Positions 8,172-17,467 of a stretch of DNA of 64,000 nt are shown one piece after another (position 1 is the stretch's first letter; the number at the start of each line of letters is the position of its first letter). Made by a program: the position numbers and the translations under genes. The notes under the pieces were generated by a model, which saw only the letters and a list, made by a program, of their open reading frames with translations, did no database searches and was not told the origin of the DNA. Source of the stretch: Trichococcus paludicola (lineage in GTDB: Bacteria > Bacillota > Bacilli > Lactobacillales > Aerococcaceae); contig NZ_QBLC01000001.1 of NCBI RefSeq assembly GCF_003052295.1, forward strand, positions 248,001-312,000. The letters run 5' to 3'.

Positions 8172-9398
8172 ATGGAAAATCACACATCATTACATAAAAA
8201 TATTTCTCTGGCGAAAAAATATGCTTTCATCCAATACTTTGGCATCACCTCATTATGGCTCCTTTACCTGAGTTCATTCAAAGGGATGACCTTGGTGCAG
8301 ATTGGATTTCTGGAGGCTATCTTCCATATAACGAGTTTTGTTTTCGAAGTGCCATCAGGTGCTTTGGCGGACCGTTTTGGCTACAAAAAAATCCTGTTGT
8401 TCGGGAAAGTGATGGCCATCATCAGCTCGATCGGGATGATTTATGGCCAGAGCTTCTCGCACTTTGCGGTTGCTTTCGCGTTTTCGGCGCTTTCCTACAA
8501 TTTCAACTCTGGGACCTACGAAGCGCTGGTCTTTGAAAGCATGAAAGGACTGGACGAGGAAAGCGGCTATCTGGACAAGCTGGCCCACATCAATTTTCTG
8601 ATCGAGATCAGTGCCCAAAGCGGCGTGATCCTTGCCGGGATTTTGGCTGACACTTATTTTCAAGCCGTATATCTGGTTAATATCATGCTCTGCTTGCTGA
8701 ATATGTTCCTGATTTACCGCATGGTAGAACCAATCAAGCGACTGGATCCGCAGTCGGATGAAACAGTCGGATTATCCAAAAAAGTGGGGCAGTCCTACAC
8801 CCGGATTCTGGGGAATGCTTGGCAGTTGCTGAAGCAGCATAAAGAGCTTCGGGGCTGGATACTGTTTTTTGCCCTGCTGGACAGCTTTGCGGCGACTTAT
8901 TATTTCTATTTCCAGAACTACCTGTCAGTGCTGGGTTACAACGGTAAAGCTACGAGCTTCTATCTGTTGGCGGCTGCCCTGTTCGGCATCTTCGGAGCAA
9001 AATTTTCTCCATCCATCGAGCAGAAACTCCGTAAAAACCGCATTCCCTATGTCTTTCCGGTAGTTGTTTCGTTGTCATTACTGCTCTCGGCATTGGGGAA
9101 TCAGCTGCTGATTTTTGTCGGATTTGTGCTTTCGATCATTTTTTCTGCGGTGTCGCCGACAATCGCGAGCGCCTACATCAATCAGTTGATCCCTTCCGAA
9201 GAACGGGCGACGCTTTTGAGTGCGAACAGCATGGCCTATAGCCTCTGCATGATCATCCTTTTCCCGGTGATTGGAGGCGTCATTGACCTGTTGGATTTTC
9301 AGATCGCCTATTTGACGATGGGACTATCGATCTTGGTTGTAGGTGGAACTTTCGCTGTAGTCGCAAAAAAACGATATTACCGAAAATCAGCGGATTGA
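8172..9398 (+). CDS. MFS transporter, putative drug or metabolite exporter
   Basis: The 408-residue major facilitator has about 12 membrane segments and the loop 2-3 motif G-A-L-A-D-R-F-G-Y-K-K, followed by frequent Phe and Tyr. The upstream ATG at 8145 lies on the terminator T run; GAAGGGA 8-10 bases before the ATG at 8172 favours 8172. A leader ORF and an internal terminator precede it, a layout often seen for inducible exporters. The substrate is unknown. A terminator follows at 9414-9439. Confidence 0.85.
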   Translation: MENHTSLHKNISLAKKYAFIQYFGITSLWLLYLSSFKGMTLVQIGFLEAIFHITSFVFEVPSGALADRFGYKKILLFGKVMAIISSIGMIYGQSFSHFAVAFAFSALSYNFNSGTYEALVFESMKGLDEESGYLDKLAHINFLIEISAQSGVILAGILADTYFQAVYLVNIMLCLLNMFLIYRMVEPIKRLDPQSDETVGLSKKVGQSYTRILGNAWQLLKQHKELRGWILFFALLDSFAATYYFYFQNYLSVLGYNGKATSFYLLAAALFGIFGAKFSPSIEQKLRKNRIPYVFPVVVSLSLLLSALGNQLLIFVGFVLSIIFSAVSPTIASAYINQLIPSEERATLLSANSMAYSLCMIILFPVIGGVIDLLDFQIAYLTMGLSILVVGGTFAVVAKKRYYRKSAD

Positions 9399-9413
9399 GT
9401 AAGATGAAGAAGG

Positions 9414-9439
9414 AGGCTGTCTCTCGAGGCAGCCTTTTT
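9414..9439 (+). terminator. Terminator of MFS gene
   Basis: AGGCTGTC pairs with GGCAGCCT (one wobble), followed by five T. Confidence 0.8.
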
Positions 9440-9507
9440 GCATGGTAATTGAGCTGTGGATGTCCGATTCATCAGCGATATCGGATATCTTCCGACTTTC
9501 GTCTTCA

Positions 9508-10026
9508 TCAAAGATACTCCTCCAACACCGACCAAGCCTCCAGTTTTTCCGGCAACGTTTTGACATGTTTGCCGCGCATCGGGCTGGTCGAGGGGAGCGG
9601 CAGGTAGACCAAGCCGGAATCCTCATCCAGATCGAAGTGCTTTTTGTAGCTGCGGTAAGCTTTCCCGCCGTTGAAGGCGATGGCTCTGATCTGGGGATGA
9701 TCGCGCAGGAGGCTGTCCAGGTCATTCGGATGTTCCTCTTTGATGGCCGAATCGAGGCTGCCTTCACGGTAACAGGAATGGATGACATCCCAGAGGGCGA
9801 CATGATGCTCTTTCAGCAGCGATAGGCGGTCTTCGTAGGTCACCGGATCCTCTTCCCCGAGCAGGGAGAAAATGATTATCCAGAAATGGTTCCTCGGGTT
9901 CCCGTAGTAGTGCTGTGCTTCCAGCGACTTCGCGCCGGGCATCGATCCCAGAATCAGAACCTTGGCATGCGGATCGATAACGGGTGCCATCGAGTAAAGT
10001 TTGTCGGATTGTTTCAGTCGGAACAC
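9508..10026 (-). CDS. DNA-deoxyinosine glycosylase (family 6 UDG-like)
   Basis: The 172-residue protein is of the uracil-DNA glycosylase superfamily, family 6 (hypoxanthine-DNA glycosylase). It removes deaminated adenine from DNA. The motif G-S-M-P-G-A-K-S-L near residues 27-35 and Y-Y-G-N-P-R-N-H-F-W near 40-49 is the family's active-site region, and P-S-T-S-P near 145-149 is the C-terminal motif. The start is uncertain: the frame opens at GTG (10026) with AAAGGA almost touching it, and the next in-frame ATG (residue 13) has no RBS and would cut conserved sequence. It is a single gene. Confidence 0.85.
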   Translation of the reverse strand: MFRLKQSDKLYSMAPVIDPHAKVLILGSMPGAKSLEAQHYYGNPRNHFWIIIFSLLGEEDPVTYEDRLSLLKEHHVALWDVIHSCYREGSLDSAIKEEHPNDLDSLLRDHPQIRAIAFNGGKAYRSYKKHFDLDEDSGLVYLPLPSTSPMRGKHVKTLPEKLEAWSVLEEYL

Positions 10027-10115
10027 ATCCTTTCAAAGTTATTGTGTATCCATTCTACCAAAATCGCGCCGGAGCAGGAAACATTCGAGCTTGCCAAATT
10101 TTTTGAATAAAACAG

Positions 10116-10144
10116 TTGACGGAAGGTTAGCGATGCGTTAAAAT
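10116..10144 (+). promoter_or_regulatory. Promoter of trp operon
   Basis: TTGACG (10116-10121) and TAAAAT (10139-10144) are 17 bp apart. It feeds the T-box leader. Confidence 0.8.
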
Positions 10145-10202
10145 AATCCCAACATTAAGAAATCGTTAGAAAAATCATTTCCATCTAATTAAACCGATAA
10201 TC

Positions 10203-10454
10203 AAGAGAAGTACGCATCATACCTTGTTTCCAGAGAGTCGCCGCCAGTGAGAGTGCGATAGCGAAGGGGATGCCGAATGGACTTGAGAGGGTTGCCTTGA
10301 AAAGAGTAGGGGCAAACGGGGAACCTGATCCGTTAACAGACAGGCACATATGTTGGTATGTGAACGAGTGGGCGATTCATTTCGTCAATTTGGGTGGTAT
10401 CGCAGGAGAATACAAGCTCTTGTCCCTTTAAAGGGGGGACAAGGGCTTTTTTTG
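10203..10454 (+). ncRNA. Tryptophan T-box riboswitch
   Basis: Stem I begins with the CCAGAGAG motif near 10230. The T-box sequence GGGTGGTATCGCAGG lies at 10392-10406, and a terminator stem with seven T (10414-10454) follows. The probable specifier TGG (Trp) is at 10278-10280 in the context GAA-TGG-ACT, which lines up with the ATG specifiers of the two Met T-boxes. Low charging of tRNA-Trp should turn on trpDCFBA. Confidence 0.92.
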
Positions 10455-10481
10455 TACACAAAAAATGATGAGGTGAATGAA

Positions 10482-11549
10482 ATGCTAGAGATAAAAGAGA
10501 CGAAACTGACCGAAGAAATTCTCCCGCAAGACAGCATGAAAGCCGCTATCGATAAACTGGTGAAAAAAGAAGAACTTTCCCCGCAATTGACGAAGACCAT
10601 CATGCACCAGATCATGAGCGGTCAAGCCAGTCCGGTCCAGATCGCATCTTACCTGACTGCTATGCGGATGAAAGGCGAGACGGCCGGCGAAATCAGTGCT
10701 TCCGCTGAAGTGATGCGGGATTTTTCAAATAAGGTGCGGACTAAGACTACGGCATTGGACATCGTCGGAACCGGCGGCGATCAAGCATTCACCTTCAACA
10801 TCTCAACCGTCTCTTCCTTTGTCATCGCAGCCGCAGGGATTCCGGTGGCGAAACACGGCAACCGCAGCTCCTCAAGCAAATGTGGCAGCGCGGATGTGCT
10901 GGAAGAATTAGGTGTGAACATCGAAGCCAGCGCGCAACACAGCGAAACGATGCTGGAAGAAATCGGGATGTGCTTCATGTACGCCCAAAAATACCATCCA
11001 TCGATGAAGCATGCGGCACCCGTCAGGAAAGAAATGGGTGTCCGGACGATCTTCAACGTTCTGGGGCCATTGGCGAACCCGGCCAACGCGAACATGCAAT
11101 TGCTCGGCGTGTATGATGTCGCACTGGTGGACACGATGGCTGAAGTGCTGAACCAATTGCAGATGGAACGGGCGCTTGTGTTCGGCGGAAATGACGGATT
11201 GGATGAAATCACATTGACCACAACATCGGAAGTCGCTGAGCTCCGCGACGGCAAGATAACCCACTTCACGTTCGATCCGAAAGACTATGGTTTCGAGTAC
11301 TGCACGAACGAAGATCTGGTGGGCGGGGAACCGGCTGAGAATGCGGCCATCGCCTTGGCTATCTTGAGCGGCGAAAAAGGGCCGAAGCGCGACACGGTGT
11401 TATTGAACGCCGGCATGGCCATCTATCTTGCTAATGACGACTATACGATCGCTGACGGCATCAAGCGCGCAGCCGAACTCATCGACAGCGGAGCGGCTCT
11501 GGCGAAATTAAAGCAATTCATCACTGCATCACAGGAGGCGACGAAATGA
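10482..11549 (+). CDS. trpD: Anthranilate phosphoribosyltransferase
   Basis: The enzyme joins anthranilate to PRPP, the second step of Trp synthesis. The open frame begins upstream at 10350 inside the T-box, but GAGGTG 7 bases before the ATG at 10482 marks the real start, giving 355 residues. The family usually begins at the M-K-A-A-I-D-K-L found at residue 19, so there is a short N-terminal extension. G-T-G-G-D at 96-100 and K-H-G-N-R-S at 124-129 are the PRPP and anthranilate contacts. It is the first gene of the operon: no trpE or trpG precedes it. The stop overlaps trpC (ATGA). Confidence 0.95.
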   Translation: MLEIKETKLTEEILPQDSMKAAIDKLVKKEELSPQLTKTIMHQIMSGQASPVQIASYLTAMRMKGETAGEISASAEVMRDFSNKVRTKTTALDIVGTGGDQAFTFNISTVSSFVIAAAGIPVAKHGNRSSSSKCGSADVLEELGVNIEASAQHSETMLEEIGMCFMYAQKYHPSMKHAAPVRKEMGVRTIFNVLGPLANPANANMQLLGVYDVALVDTMAEVLNQLQMERALVFGGNDGLDEITLTTTSEVAELRDGKITHFTFDPKDYGFEYCTNEDLVGGEPAENAAIALAILSGEKGPKRDTVLLNAGMAIYLANDDYTIADGIKRAAELIDSGAALAKLKQFITASQEATK

Positions 11550-12328
11550 TATTGGATGACATCATAGCAGCGACAAAGATACGTGTGGAAAAAGCCAAAC
11601 AGGCCATCCCTTTGGAAGAAATGAAGCAAGCCGCTTTGGCATTGCCGATCAATCAGGGTTTCCCCTTCGAAAAGGCGCTGACCGGTGAAGGGATCCGCTT
11701 CATCTGCGAATGCAAGAAGGCGTCCCCTTCGAAAGGCGTGATTGTGGAGGACTTCCCATACTTAGAAATCGCCAAAGCCTACGAAGAAGCGGGGGCATCC
11801 GCAATTTCGGTATTGACGGAGCCCGATTTTTTCAAAGGCGAAAACCGATTCCTGACGGAAATAAAACAGGCAGTATCGCTTCCAATCATACGCAAAGATT
11901 TCATCATCGATGCTTATCAGATTTATGAGGCGAAAGTCATCGGCGCGGATGCCGTGCTGTTGATCGCGACTATCCTGAACGAGGACGAGTTGGATGACTT
12001 CCAGCGTTTGGCCCGCGAACTGGGGCTTTCGGCGTTGGTTGAGGCCCACACCGAAGAAGAACTGCTGAAGGCTCTACGGACCCACCCGAAAATGATCGGC
12101 GTCAACAACAGGGACTTGAAGACTTTCAAGGTGGACATCCAGCAGTCCATCAGGCTCCGCGCACTGGTGCCGGATGACATTATCTTTGTGGCCGAAAGCG
12201 GCATCTCGGAAAGACAGCAAGTCATCGAATTGGAAGAGGGCAATGTCGATGCCATCCTGATCGGCGAAACGATGATGGTCTCGCCGGATAAAAAAGGCAT
12301 GCTGGACCGCCTGCGGGGGATCGGCTGA
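11546..12328 (+). CDS. trpC: Indole-3-glycerol phosphate synthase
   Basis: The 260-residue TIM barrel closes the ring of CdRP to indole-3-glycerol phosphate. The N-terminal strand F-I-C-E-C-K-K-A-S-P-S-K-G near 52-64 (catalytic Glu and Lys), R-K-D-F-I-I-D near 115-121, G-V-N-N-R-D-L near 186-192 and V-A-E-S-G-I near 217-222 are all present. AGGAGG precedes the start, and the ATG overlaps the trpD stop by 4 bases, which implies coupled translation. Confidence 0.96.
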   Translation: MILDDIIAATKIRVEKAKQAIPLEEMKQAALALPINQGFPFEKALTGEGIRFICECKKASPSKGVIVEDFPYLEIAKAYEEAGASAISVLTEPDFFKGENRFLTEIKQAVSLPIIRKDFIIDAYQIYEAKVIGADAVLLIATILNEDELDDFQRLARELGLSALVEAHTEEELLKALRTHPKMIGVNNRDLKTFKVDIQQSIRLRALVPDDIIFVAESGISERQQVIELEEGNVDAILIGETMMVSPDKKGMLDRLRGIG

Positions 12329-12939
12329 TGGTCAAGGTGAAAATTTGCGGCCTGAAACGAGTTGAGGATGCTGAAATGCTGAATGAGCTCCGCCCGGATT
12401 TTGTAGGCTTCATTTTCGCCCCCAGCAAGCGGCAGATTTCACTGGAGCAGGCGCTGAAAATCAGGGCAGCTTTGAAGGACGCCATTCCGGCGGTCGGCGT
12501 CTTCGTCAACGAACCGATCGAAAACATCGTTGCTATCGTGGAAAGCCGGGCGATCCAGATCGTGCAGCTCCATGGCGATGAGGACGACGCCTATATCGAG
12601 GAACTGGGTAAGCGGATCACACTTCCGATCATCAAAGCTGTCGCGGTCAAGGACGCCTCTGATGTCAAGAAGGGTTACGCCTCCGATATCCTCCTCTATG
12701 ATACATACCAAAGCGGCGGGGCAGGTGGGACCGGAAAGACATTCAACTGGGACTTGCTGAAGGAAGCAACGCACCCATTCTTCTTGGCGGGCGGCCTGCA
12801 TGCGGGCAACCTCGAAGCGGCCATCCAAAAGGTGCAGCCATACGCAGTGGACATCTCGAGCGGCGTCGAAACGGACGGCGTGAAGGATTTTGATAAAATC
12901 AGGTCAGTAATGGAAATCATTGGGAGGTCAATAATATGA
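12328..12939 (+). CDS. trpF: Phosphoribosylanthranilate isomerase
   Basis: The 203-residue TIM barrel isomerises PRA to CdRP. The start K-I-C-G-L-K (catalytic Cys near residue 7), Q-L-H-G-D-E near 79-84 and the phosphate-binding A-G-G-L near 152-155 fit the family. Its ATG shares one base with the trpC stop (TGATG). It is a separate gene, not fused to trpC as in enterobacteria. Confidence 0.95.
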   Translation: MVKVKICGLKRVEDAEMLNELRPDFVGFIFAPSKRQISLEQALKIRAALKDAIPAVGVFVNEPIENIVAIVESRAIQIVQLHGDEDDAYIEELGKRITLPIIKAVAVKDASDVKKGYASDILLYDTYQSGGAGGTGKTFNWDLLKEATHPFFLAGGLHAGNLEAAIQKVQPYAVDISSGVETDGVKDFDKIRSVMEIIGRSII

Positions 12940-14117
12940 AAAGTTATTTTGGTGCACACGGGGGACAGTTCATTCCCGAAACCTTGATGAACGCTTGCTT
13001 GGAACTTACGGAAGCTTTTTTCCGATTCAGTGAGGATCCGGAATTCAAAAAAGAATTGAACAATCTGTTGGACAACTACGCAGGCAGGCCATCCCGCCTT
13101 TATTTCGCGGAAAAGATGACAAAGAACCTCGGTGGAGCGAAAGTCTACCTGAAACGAGAAGACCTGAACCACACGGGCTCGCATAAGATCAACAATGCGC
13201 TCGGACAAGTGTTATTGGCCAAAAAGATGGGCAAGAAGCGGATAATCGCGGAGACCGGCGCCGGCCAACATGGCGTGGCAACCGCCACAGCAGCTGCGCT
13301 TTTGGACATGGAGTGCGTCGTCTACATGGGCGAAGAGGATACCCAGCGTCAAGCCTTGAACGTGTTCCGGATGGAATTATTGGGCACGAAAGTGATTCCC
13401 GTGACGAGCGGCACCGCCACCCTCAAGGACGCGGTCAACGAAGCGATGAAGGATTGGGCTTCCACGTTTGAAGAGTCGCATTACTGCATCGGGTCGGTCA
13501 TGGGGCCGCATCCATTCCCGACCATGGTCCGCGATTTCCAAAAGATCATCGGGGAAGAGACCAAAGCCCAGATGGCCGAGGCGGAAGGCAAGCTGCCGGA
13601 TGTCGTGATGGCTTGCGTCGGCGGCGGTTCGAATGCGATCGGGACTTTCTATGACTTCATCGGCGACGAGAGCGTGCGGCTGATCGGCTGCGAAGCTGCC
13701 GGCAGAGGAATCCACACGCAAGACACGGCTGCGACAATCGCGACCGGTACGCCGGGCATTTTCCATGGTATGAAATCCTATTTCTGCCAGGATGATTACG
13801 GCCAGATTGCACCCGTATATTCGATATCGGCGGGACTGGACTATCCGGGGATTGGGCCTGAGCATGCGGATCTCTATGACCGCGGCCGCGCCGAGTACGT
13901 TTCGGTAACGGATGACGAGGCTGTCGCAGCCTTTGAATACCTGGCGCGGATGGAAGGAATCATCCCGGCTATCGAAAGTTCACATGCAATCGCGCATGCC
14001 ATGGTTTTGGCGCCGACGTTGGATCCGGAAAAGATCATCGTCATCTGTCTGTCGGGCCGTGGGGACAAGGACGTCGCCGCAATCGCTAGATACAAGGGAG
14101 TGGACATTCATGAATAA
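12936..14117 (+). CDS. trpB: Tryptophan synthase beta chain
   Basis: The 393-residue PLP enzyme condenses indole with serine. H-T-G-S-H-K-I-N-N at 79-87 holds the PLP lysine (K84), E-T-G-A-G-Q-H-G near 107-114 is the COMM-domain catalytic Glu region, and G-G-G-S-N-A near 228-233 binds the PLP phosphate. The length and N-terminus ([12 protein letters not shown]) match the TrpB1 class that pairs with TrpA. The ATG overlaps the trpF stop, with GGGAGG 8 bases upstream. Confidence 0.97.
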   Translation: MKSYFGAHGGQFIPETLMNACLELTEAFFRFSEDPEFKKELNNLLDNYAGRPSRLYFAEKMTKNLGGAKVYLKREDLNHTGSHKINNALGQVLLAKKMGKKRIIAETGAGQHGVATATAAALLDMECVVYMGEEDTQRQALNVFRMELLGTKVIPVTSGTATLKDAVNEAMKDWASTFEESHYCIGSVMGPHPFPTMVRDFQKIIGEETKAQMAEAEGKLPDVVMACVGGGSNAIGTFYDFIGDESVRLIGCEAAGRGIHTQDTAATIATGTPGIFHGMKSYFCQDDYGQIAPVYSISAGLDYPGIGPEHADLYDRGRAEYVSVTDDEAVAAFEYLARMEGIIPAIESSHAIAHAMVLAPTLDPEKIIVICLSGRGDKDVAAIARYKGVDIHE

Positions 14118-14886
14118 AATTACAGCGGCCTTCAAGCACAAGGCATTCATCCCTTTCGTGACGGCTGGGGATCCAGATCTGGAAACCACGAAGGAACTGA
14201 TCAGGGAAATCGTTGCGAATGGAGCAGACATTGTTGAAATTGGCATCCCGTTCTCCGATCCGGTTGCGGAAGGTCCTGCCATCCAAAAAGCGGATGAGCG
14301 GGCTTTAGCGAACGGCATCAATACGGATGACATTTTCCAGATGGTTGCTGAGTTGCGCACCGAAATCGACACACCTTTCGTCTTTATGACCTACATCAAC
14401 CCTGTTTTCGTCTACGGCATCGATAAATTCATGGCGCGCTGCAAAGAGACAGGCGTAGATGGCATCATCATCCCAGACGTTCCGTTCGAAGAGAAGGGCT
14501 TCATCCAGAAATCCTGCCGGGAACATGGCATCACTTACATTTCCATGGTGGCACCTTCTTCTGCTGAACGGATTGCCATGATCGCTAAAGAAGCGGAAGG
14601 TTTCCTGTATGTCGTTTCTTCCTTAGGTGTCACCGGCGTCCGTAGCGATATCACCACCGATATTGGCAGTATCCTCGATGAAATCCGCAAAATCAGTGAC
14701 ATCCCTTGCGCCATCGGCTTCGGGATTTCCAACGCGCAACAAGCGAAAGCGATGAGTGAAATAGGGGATGGCGTCATCATCGGTTCCGCAATCATCAACA
14801 TCATGGAAAAATACGGGAAAGATTCGCCCAAACCGGTCGGAGCCTTCGTGGCGGAAATGGTGGAAGCCATCCGCGGCGGTAACTGA
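14110..14886 (+). CDS. trpA: Tryptophan synthase alpha chain
   Basis: The 258-residue TIM barrel splits indole-3-glycerol phosphate to indole, which is passed to Trp[10 protein letters not shown] at 42-50 carries the first catalytic Glu (E43). The second catalytic acid, usually Asp in D-P-L-A-D-G, is Glu here (D-P-V-A-E-G, E54), a variant common in Firmicutes. The frame is open from 13912 inside trpB, but GGGAG plus the 8-base overlap with the trpB stop set the start at 14110. It is the last gene of the operon; no clear terminator is visible before gpmA. Confidence 0.96.
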   Translation: MNKITAAFKHKAFIPFVTAGDPDLETTKELIREIVANGADIVEIGIPFSDPVAEGPAIQKADERALANGINTDDIFQMVAELRTEIDTPFVFMTYINPVFVYGIDKFMARCKETGVDGIIIPDVPFEEKGFIQKSCREHGITYISMVAPSSAERIAMIAKEAEGFLYVVSSLGVTGVRSDITTDIGSILDEIRKISDIPCAIGFGISNAQQAKAMSEIGDGVIIGSAIINIMEKYGKDSPKPVGAFVAEMVEAIRGGN

Positions 14887-14960
14887 AGTCCTTATACGTG
14901 AATCGTACTGCCTGTAGCAGTATAATGAAAGAAAATTACAGGCAGAAAGTGGTGACGGTG

Positions 14961-15647
14961 ATGAGGAAAATCATTTTGATTCGTCATGGTGCAAGCGAGT
15001 GGAATTTACTGAACTTGTTTACGGGCTGGACAGATGTCGACTTGAGTGAACAGGGTGTCACGGAAGCGAGAGAAGCCGGCCGGAAACTCAAGGAAGCCGG
15101 GATTGAATTTGATATGGCGTTCACGTCCGTGCTGCAGCGAGCGATCAAAACCTGCCATATTATTCTGGATGAAATGGATCAATTATGGATACCGGAAGTG
15201 AAAAGCTGGCGGCTCAATGAACGGCACTATGGCGATCTGCAGGGGCTGAACAAACAGGAAACAGCTGAAAAATACGGAGAAGACCAAGTTCTGAAATGGC
15301 GACGCTCCTATAATACGTTGCCGCCGTTGATGGATCCTGATAATCCGCTGTCGCCGGTCAAGGATCGCCGCTACGCCAACCTGCAGAAACGGGTCATTCC
15401 GATGGGGGAAAATTTGGAGACCACGTTGGACCGTGTCATTCCATTTTGGGAAGATCAAATCGCTCCGGCGGTATTGGACCGTAAGACGATTTTAGTGGCG
15501 GCCCACGGGAACTCCTTGCGGGCTTTGATCAAGTACCTCGAAGAAATACCCGATGATGAGATCATGGCCTTGGAAATACCTACAGGGCAGCCGTTGGTCT
15601 ATGAATTGAATGATGACTTGACGATCATCAGAAAATACTATCTATAA
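14961..15647 (+). CDS. gpmA: 2,3-bisphosphoglycerate-dependent phosphoglycerate mutase
   Basis: The 228-residue glycolytic enzyme interconverts 3- and 2-phosphoglycerate. [10 protein letters not shown] at 6-15 holds the phosphohistidine (H9), [11 protein letters not shown] is at about 86-96, and A-A-H-G-N-S-L-R near 179-186 holds the second catalytic His. The frame opens at 14898, but AAGTGGTGA before the ATG at 14961 and the family's usual M-x-K-I-I-L-I-R-H-G start decide the call. The strong terminator at 15652-15686 is shared with the converging gene. Confidence 0.95.
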   Translation: MRKIILIRHGASEWNLLNLFTGWTDVDLSEQGVTEAREAGRKLKEAGIEFDMAFTSVLQRAIKTCHIILDEMDQLWIPEVKSWRLNERHYGDLQGLNKQETAEKYGEDQVLKWRRSYNTLPPLMDPDNPLSPVKDRRYANLQKRVIPMGENLETTLDRVIPFWEDQIAPAVLDRKTILVAAHGNSLRALIKYLEEIPDDEIMALEIPTGQPLVYELNDDLTIIRKYYL

Positions 15648-15651
15648 TAAT

Positions 15652-15690
15652 AGATGCGGCTGGGGTTCCGATTCCCGGCCGCATCTTTTG
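15652..15690. terminator. Terminator between gpmA and NRDE gene
   Basis: AGATGCGGC pairs with GCCGCATCT around a 17-base loop, followed by T. The genes on either side converge. Confidence 0.8.
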
Positions 15691-15695
15691 TTGCT

Positions 15696-16472
15696 TCATT
15701 TTTCTTCAGCCTTCAATTGAAAGTTGAAACGGACATCCTTGCTGGTTCCGTCCGGCAGGTAGGATCTTTCCACAAAAGTCACCTGATCGGAATAGTCGAT
15801 GAGGATCAGTGTCGTGGAGCGGGTGCCGTAGCGTTCCGTCTGGATGAAATTGGCGGAAACAGCACGCAAAATCGGTAAATCCAGCGGCAGATCAGGCAGT
15901 TGGTCATCCGGCGGGGGCGTCCGATCAGACATGATGCGGAAGATGGCCTCTTCGTCAAGAGTGGCTGAACTAGCCAGTTCAGCCATTGCCGCTTTTGTGC
16001 GAGTGACTTTCGGCCAAGGCGTATCGAGCGTGGCATTGCTGATGGTATGGTTGCCGGATTGAAGGACGCTGCTTTCGTCCAAAATATTGTTGTAATGATG
16101 GAGGCTATCGCTCGATCCGACAATCAGATTGAAGCCGTTGTAGTCGGTCCGTTGCTGTTTGACTTGGTTCAGGTAGTCCTGGGGTTCAGTACTGCCGGTC
16201 AAGTAATCCATCACAAGGTTGCCGCGGGACAGTTTTTGGTCGGACTCCTGATCAGTCGTCAGATAACTGTTGGTCACGGCGGCAATCCTGCCTTGTTTGG
16301 TGATTCCAAGCCAAGCGCCGTGAGCGCTCAAGTCTTTACCTGCCAACAGATCGGGATGGTCCAGCCAAAAGTGTGCAGCCAAGGAGGGACGGTCATACTG
16401 CTCGTCCCGATTGGCCACGAGCATCAATTTGTACGATGCGTGTTGACTGAGTTGCAATGAAATCAGACACAT
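15696..16472 (-). CDS. NRDE (TANGO2-like) family protein
   Basis: The 258-residue protein has the NRDE signature: M-C-L-I start, then V-A-N-R-D-E-Q-Y-D-R-P near 19-29, and G-A-W-L-G-I-T near 52-58. The family is related to N-terminal nucleophile hydrolases, with Cys2 as the would-be nucleophile. The frame is longer upstream, but GGGGGA lies before the ATG that gives M-C, so I set the start at 16472. The biochemical role in bacteria is unknown. TANGO2 in eukaryotes is linked to haem or lipid handling. Confidence 0.85.
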   Translation of the reverse strand: MCLISLQLSQHASYKLMLVANRDEQYDRPSLAAHFWLDHPDLLAGKDLSAHGAWLGITKQGRIAAVTNSYLTTDQESDQKLSRGNLVMDYLTGSTEPQDYLNQVKQQRTDYNGFNLIVGSSDSLHHYNNILDESSVLQSGNHTISNATLDTPWPKVTRTKAAMAELASSATLDEEAIFRIMSDRTPPPDDQLPDLPLDLPILRAVSANFIQTERYGTRSTTLILIDYSDQVTFVERSYLPDGTSKDVRFNFQLKAEEK

Positions 16473-16701
16473 AGCTATTCCCCCAGTAAGATGTTGTTCT
16501 TTTGTTAAGTATAGCATGCGCAAGCTTCAAGTCTGAAATGGAGAACCCCTGCAGAGGCAGGCCCTGCTGAATGCAGCTCGACTGCTTATTCCAAATTTCA
16601 AAACGCGCTGGATATGAGCTATAATGAAGATAACAGTAACACCATCACGCCAATCGGAATTGCAGCGACAGGATCAACACTATTCGAAGGGGTTGTTAAG
16701 G

Positions 16702-17424
16702 ATGCTAAAAGATAGAAAAAAATATTGGACAGTCCTGCTGGTCAGTCTTTTTCTGGCAAGTTGCAGCCAAACGCAAGAAACATCTGAAGAAAAAAGTTCC
16801 TCTCAAGCGACAGCGCAAAGCAGTTCGGCAGTCAGCACAGCGAGCAGCGAAACAAAAGCAACGTCGGCAGAATCCACGGAAGCCGGTGATAGGCTCGGCA
16901 AACTGTCGAAAAGCTACATTGATATCATGGAAAGCGGCAATTACTATATGGCTTTCCGCTCCACGACGACATTTGAAGGCGAAATGATGGAATCCGAGAC
17001 GATGATGACCGTTTCGGGCGACAGGACCGCGATGCATTCTAAGTCCGTAGATACTGACACGGTAATGATGATGATGGATGGCAAAACGTATTTGATCGAC
17101 CATGTCAACAAAACGGTAATGGTTATGCCTGAAACAATGATGGAAGGGGAAGAAACCTTACCGGAAATCCCGGAATCAAGCGAGCCGGTCGAAGTGGATG
17201 ACATCGAATACATCGGCAGCGGTGAGGAAGACGGCTTGGTGTACGAGGAATATCGCACAGAGAGCGGTACACAAATCTTCTACTATTTTGATGGCGCCGA
17301 CCTGAAGAAAATCAAGACGATCGATGAATCATTTGAATCGGTCATGGAAATATTGGAATTATCCGATAATGTGTCGGAGGATGCTTTTGAAATACCAGCA
17401 GACTATCAGCAAGTGACCTACTGA
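16702..17424 (+). CDS. Methionine-rich lipoprotein, function unknown
   Basis: The 240-residue protein has a type II signal peptide (positive M-L-K-D-R-K-K, hydrophobic core, lipobox L-A-S-C with Cys21). A Ser/Thr-rich linker to about residue 60 is followed by an acidic domain. The domain is unusually rich in Met between residues 90 and 160 (M-M-E-S-E-T-M-M, V-M-M-M-M, V-M-V-M-P-E-T-M-M). Predicted strand-rich segments such as D-G-K-T-Y-L-I-D and Q-I-F-Y-Y-F-D-G recall lipoprotein-carrier (LolA/LppX-like) folds, but that is inference. GAAGGGG before 16702 chose the start over 16624. It could bind soft metals or act as a chaperone; neither is shown. Confidence 0.75.
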   Translation: MLKDRKKYWTVLLVSLFLASCSQTQETSEEKSSSQATAQSSSAVSTASSETKATSAESTEAGDRLGKLSKSYIDIMESGNYYMAFRSTTTFEGEMMESETMMTVSGDRTAMHSKSVDTDTVMMMMDGKTYLIDHVNKTVMVMPETMMEGEETLPEIPESSEPVEVDDIEYIGSGEEDGLVYEEYRTESGTQIFYYFDGADLKKIKTIDESFESVMEILELSDNVSEDAFEIPADYQQVTY

Positions 17425-17467
17425 GCACATTAGCCAGCCAGTTCCGGATGGAAGGAAGTGGAGGTTC

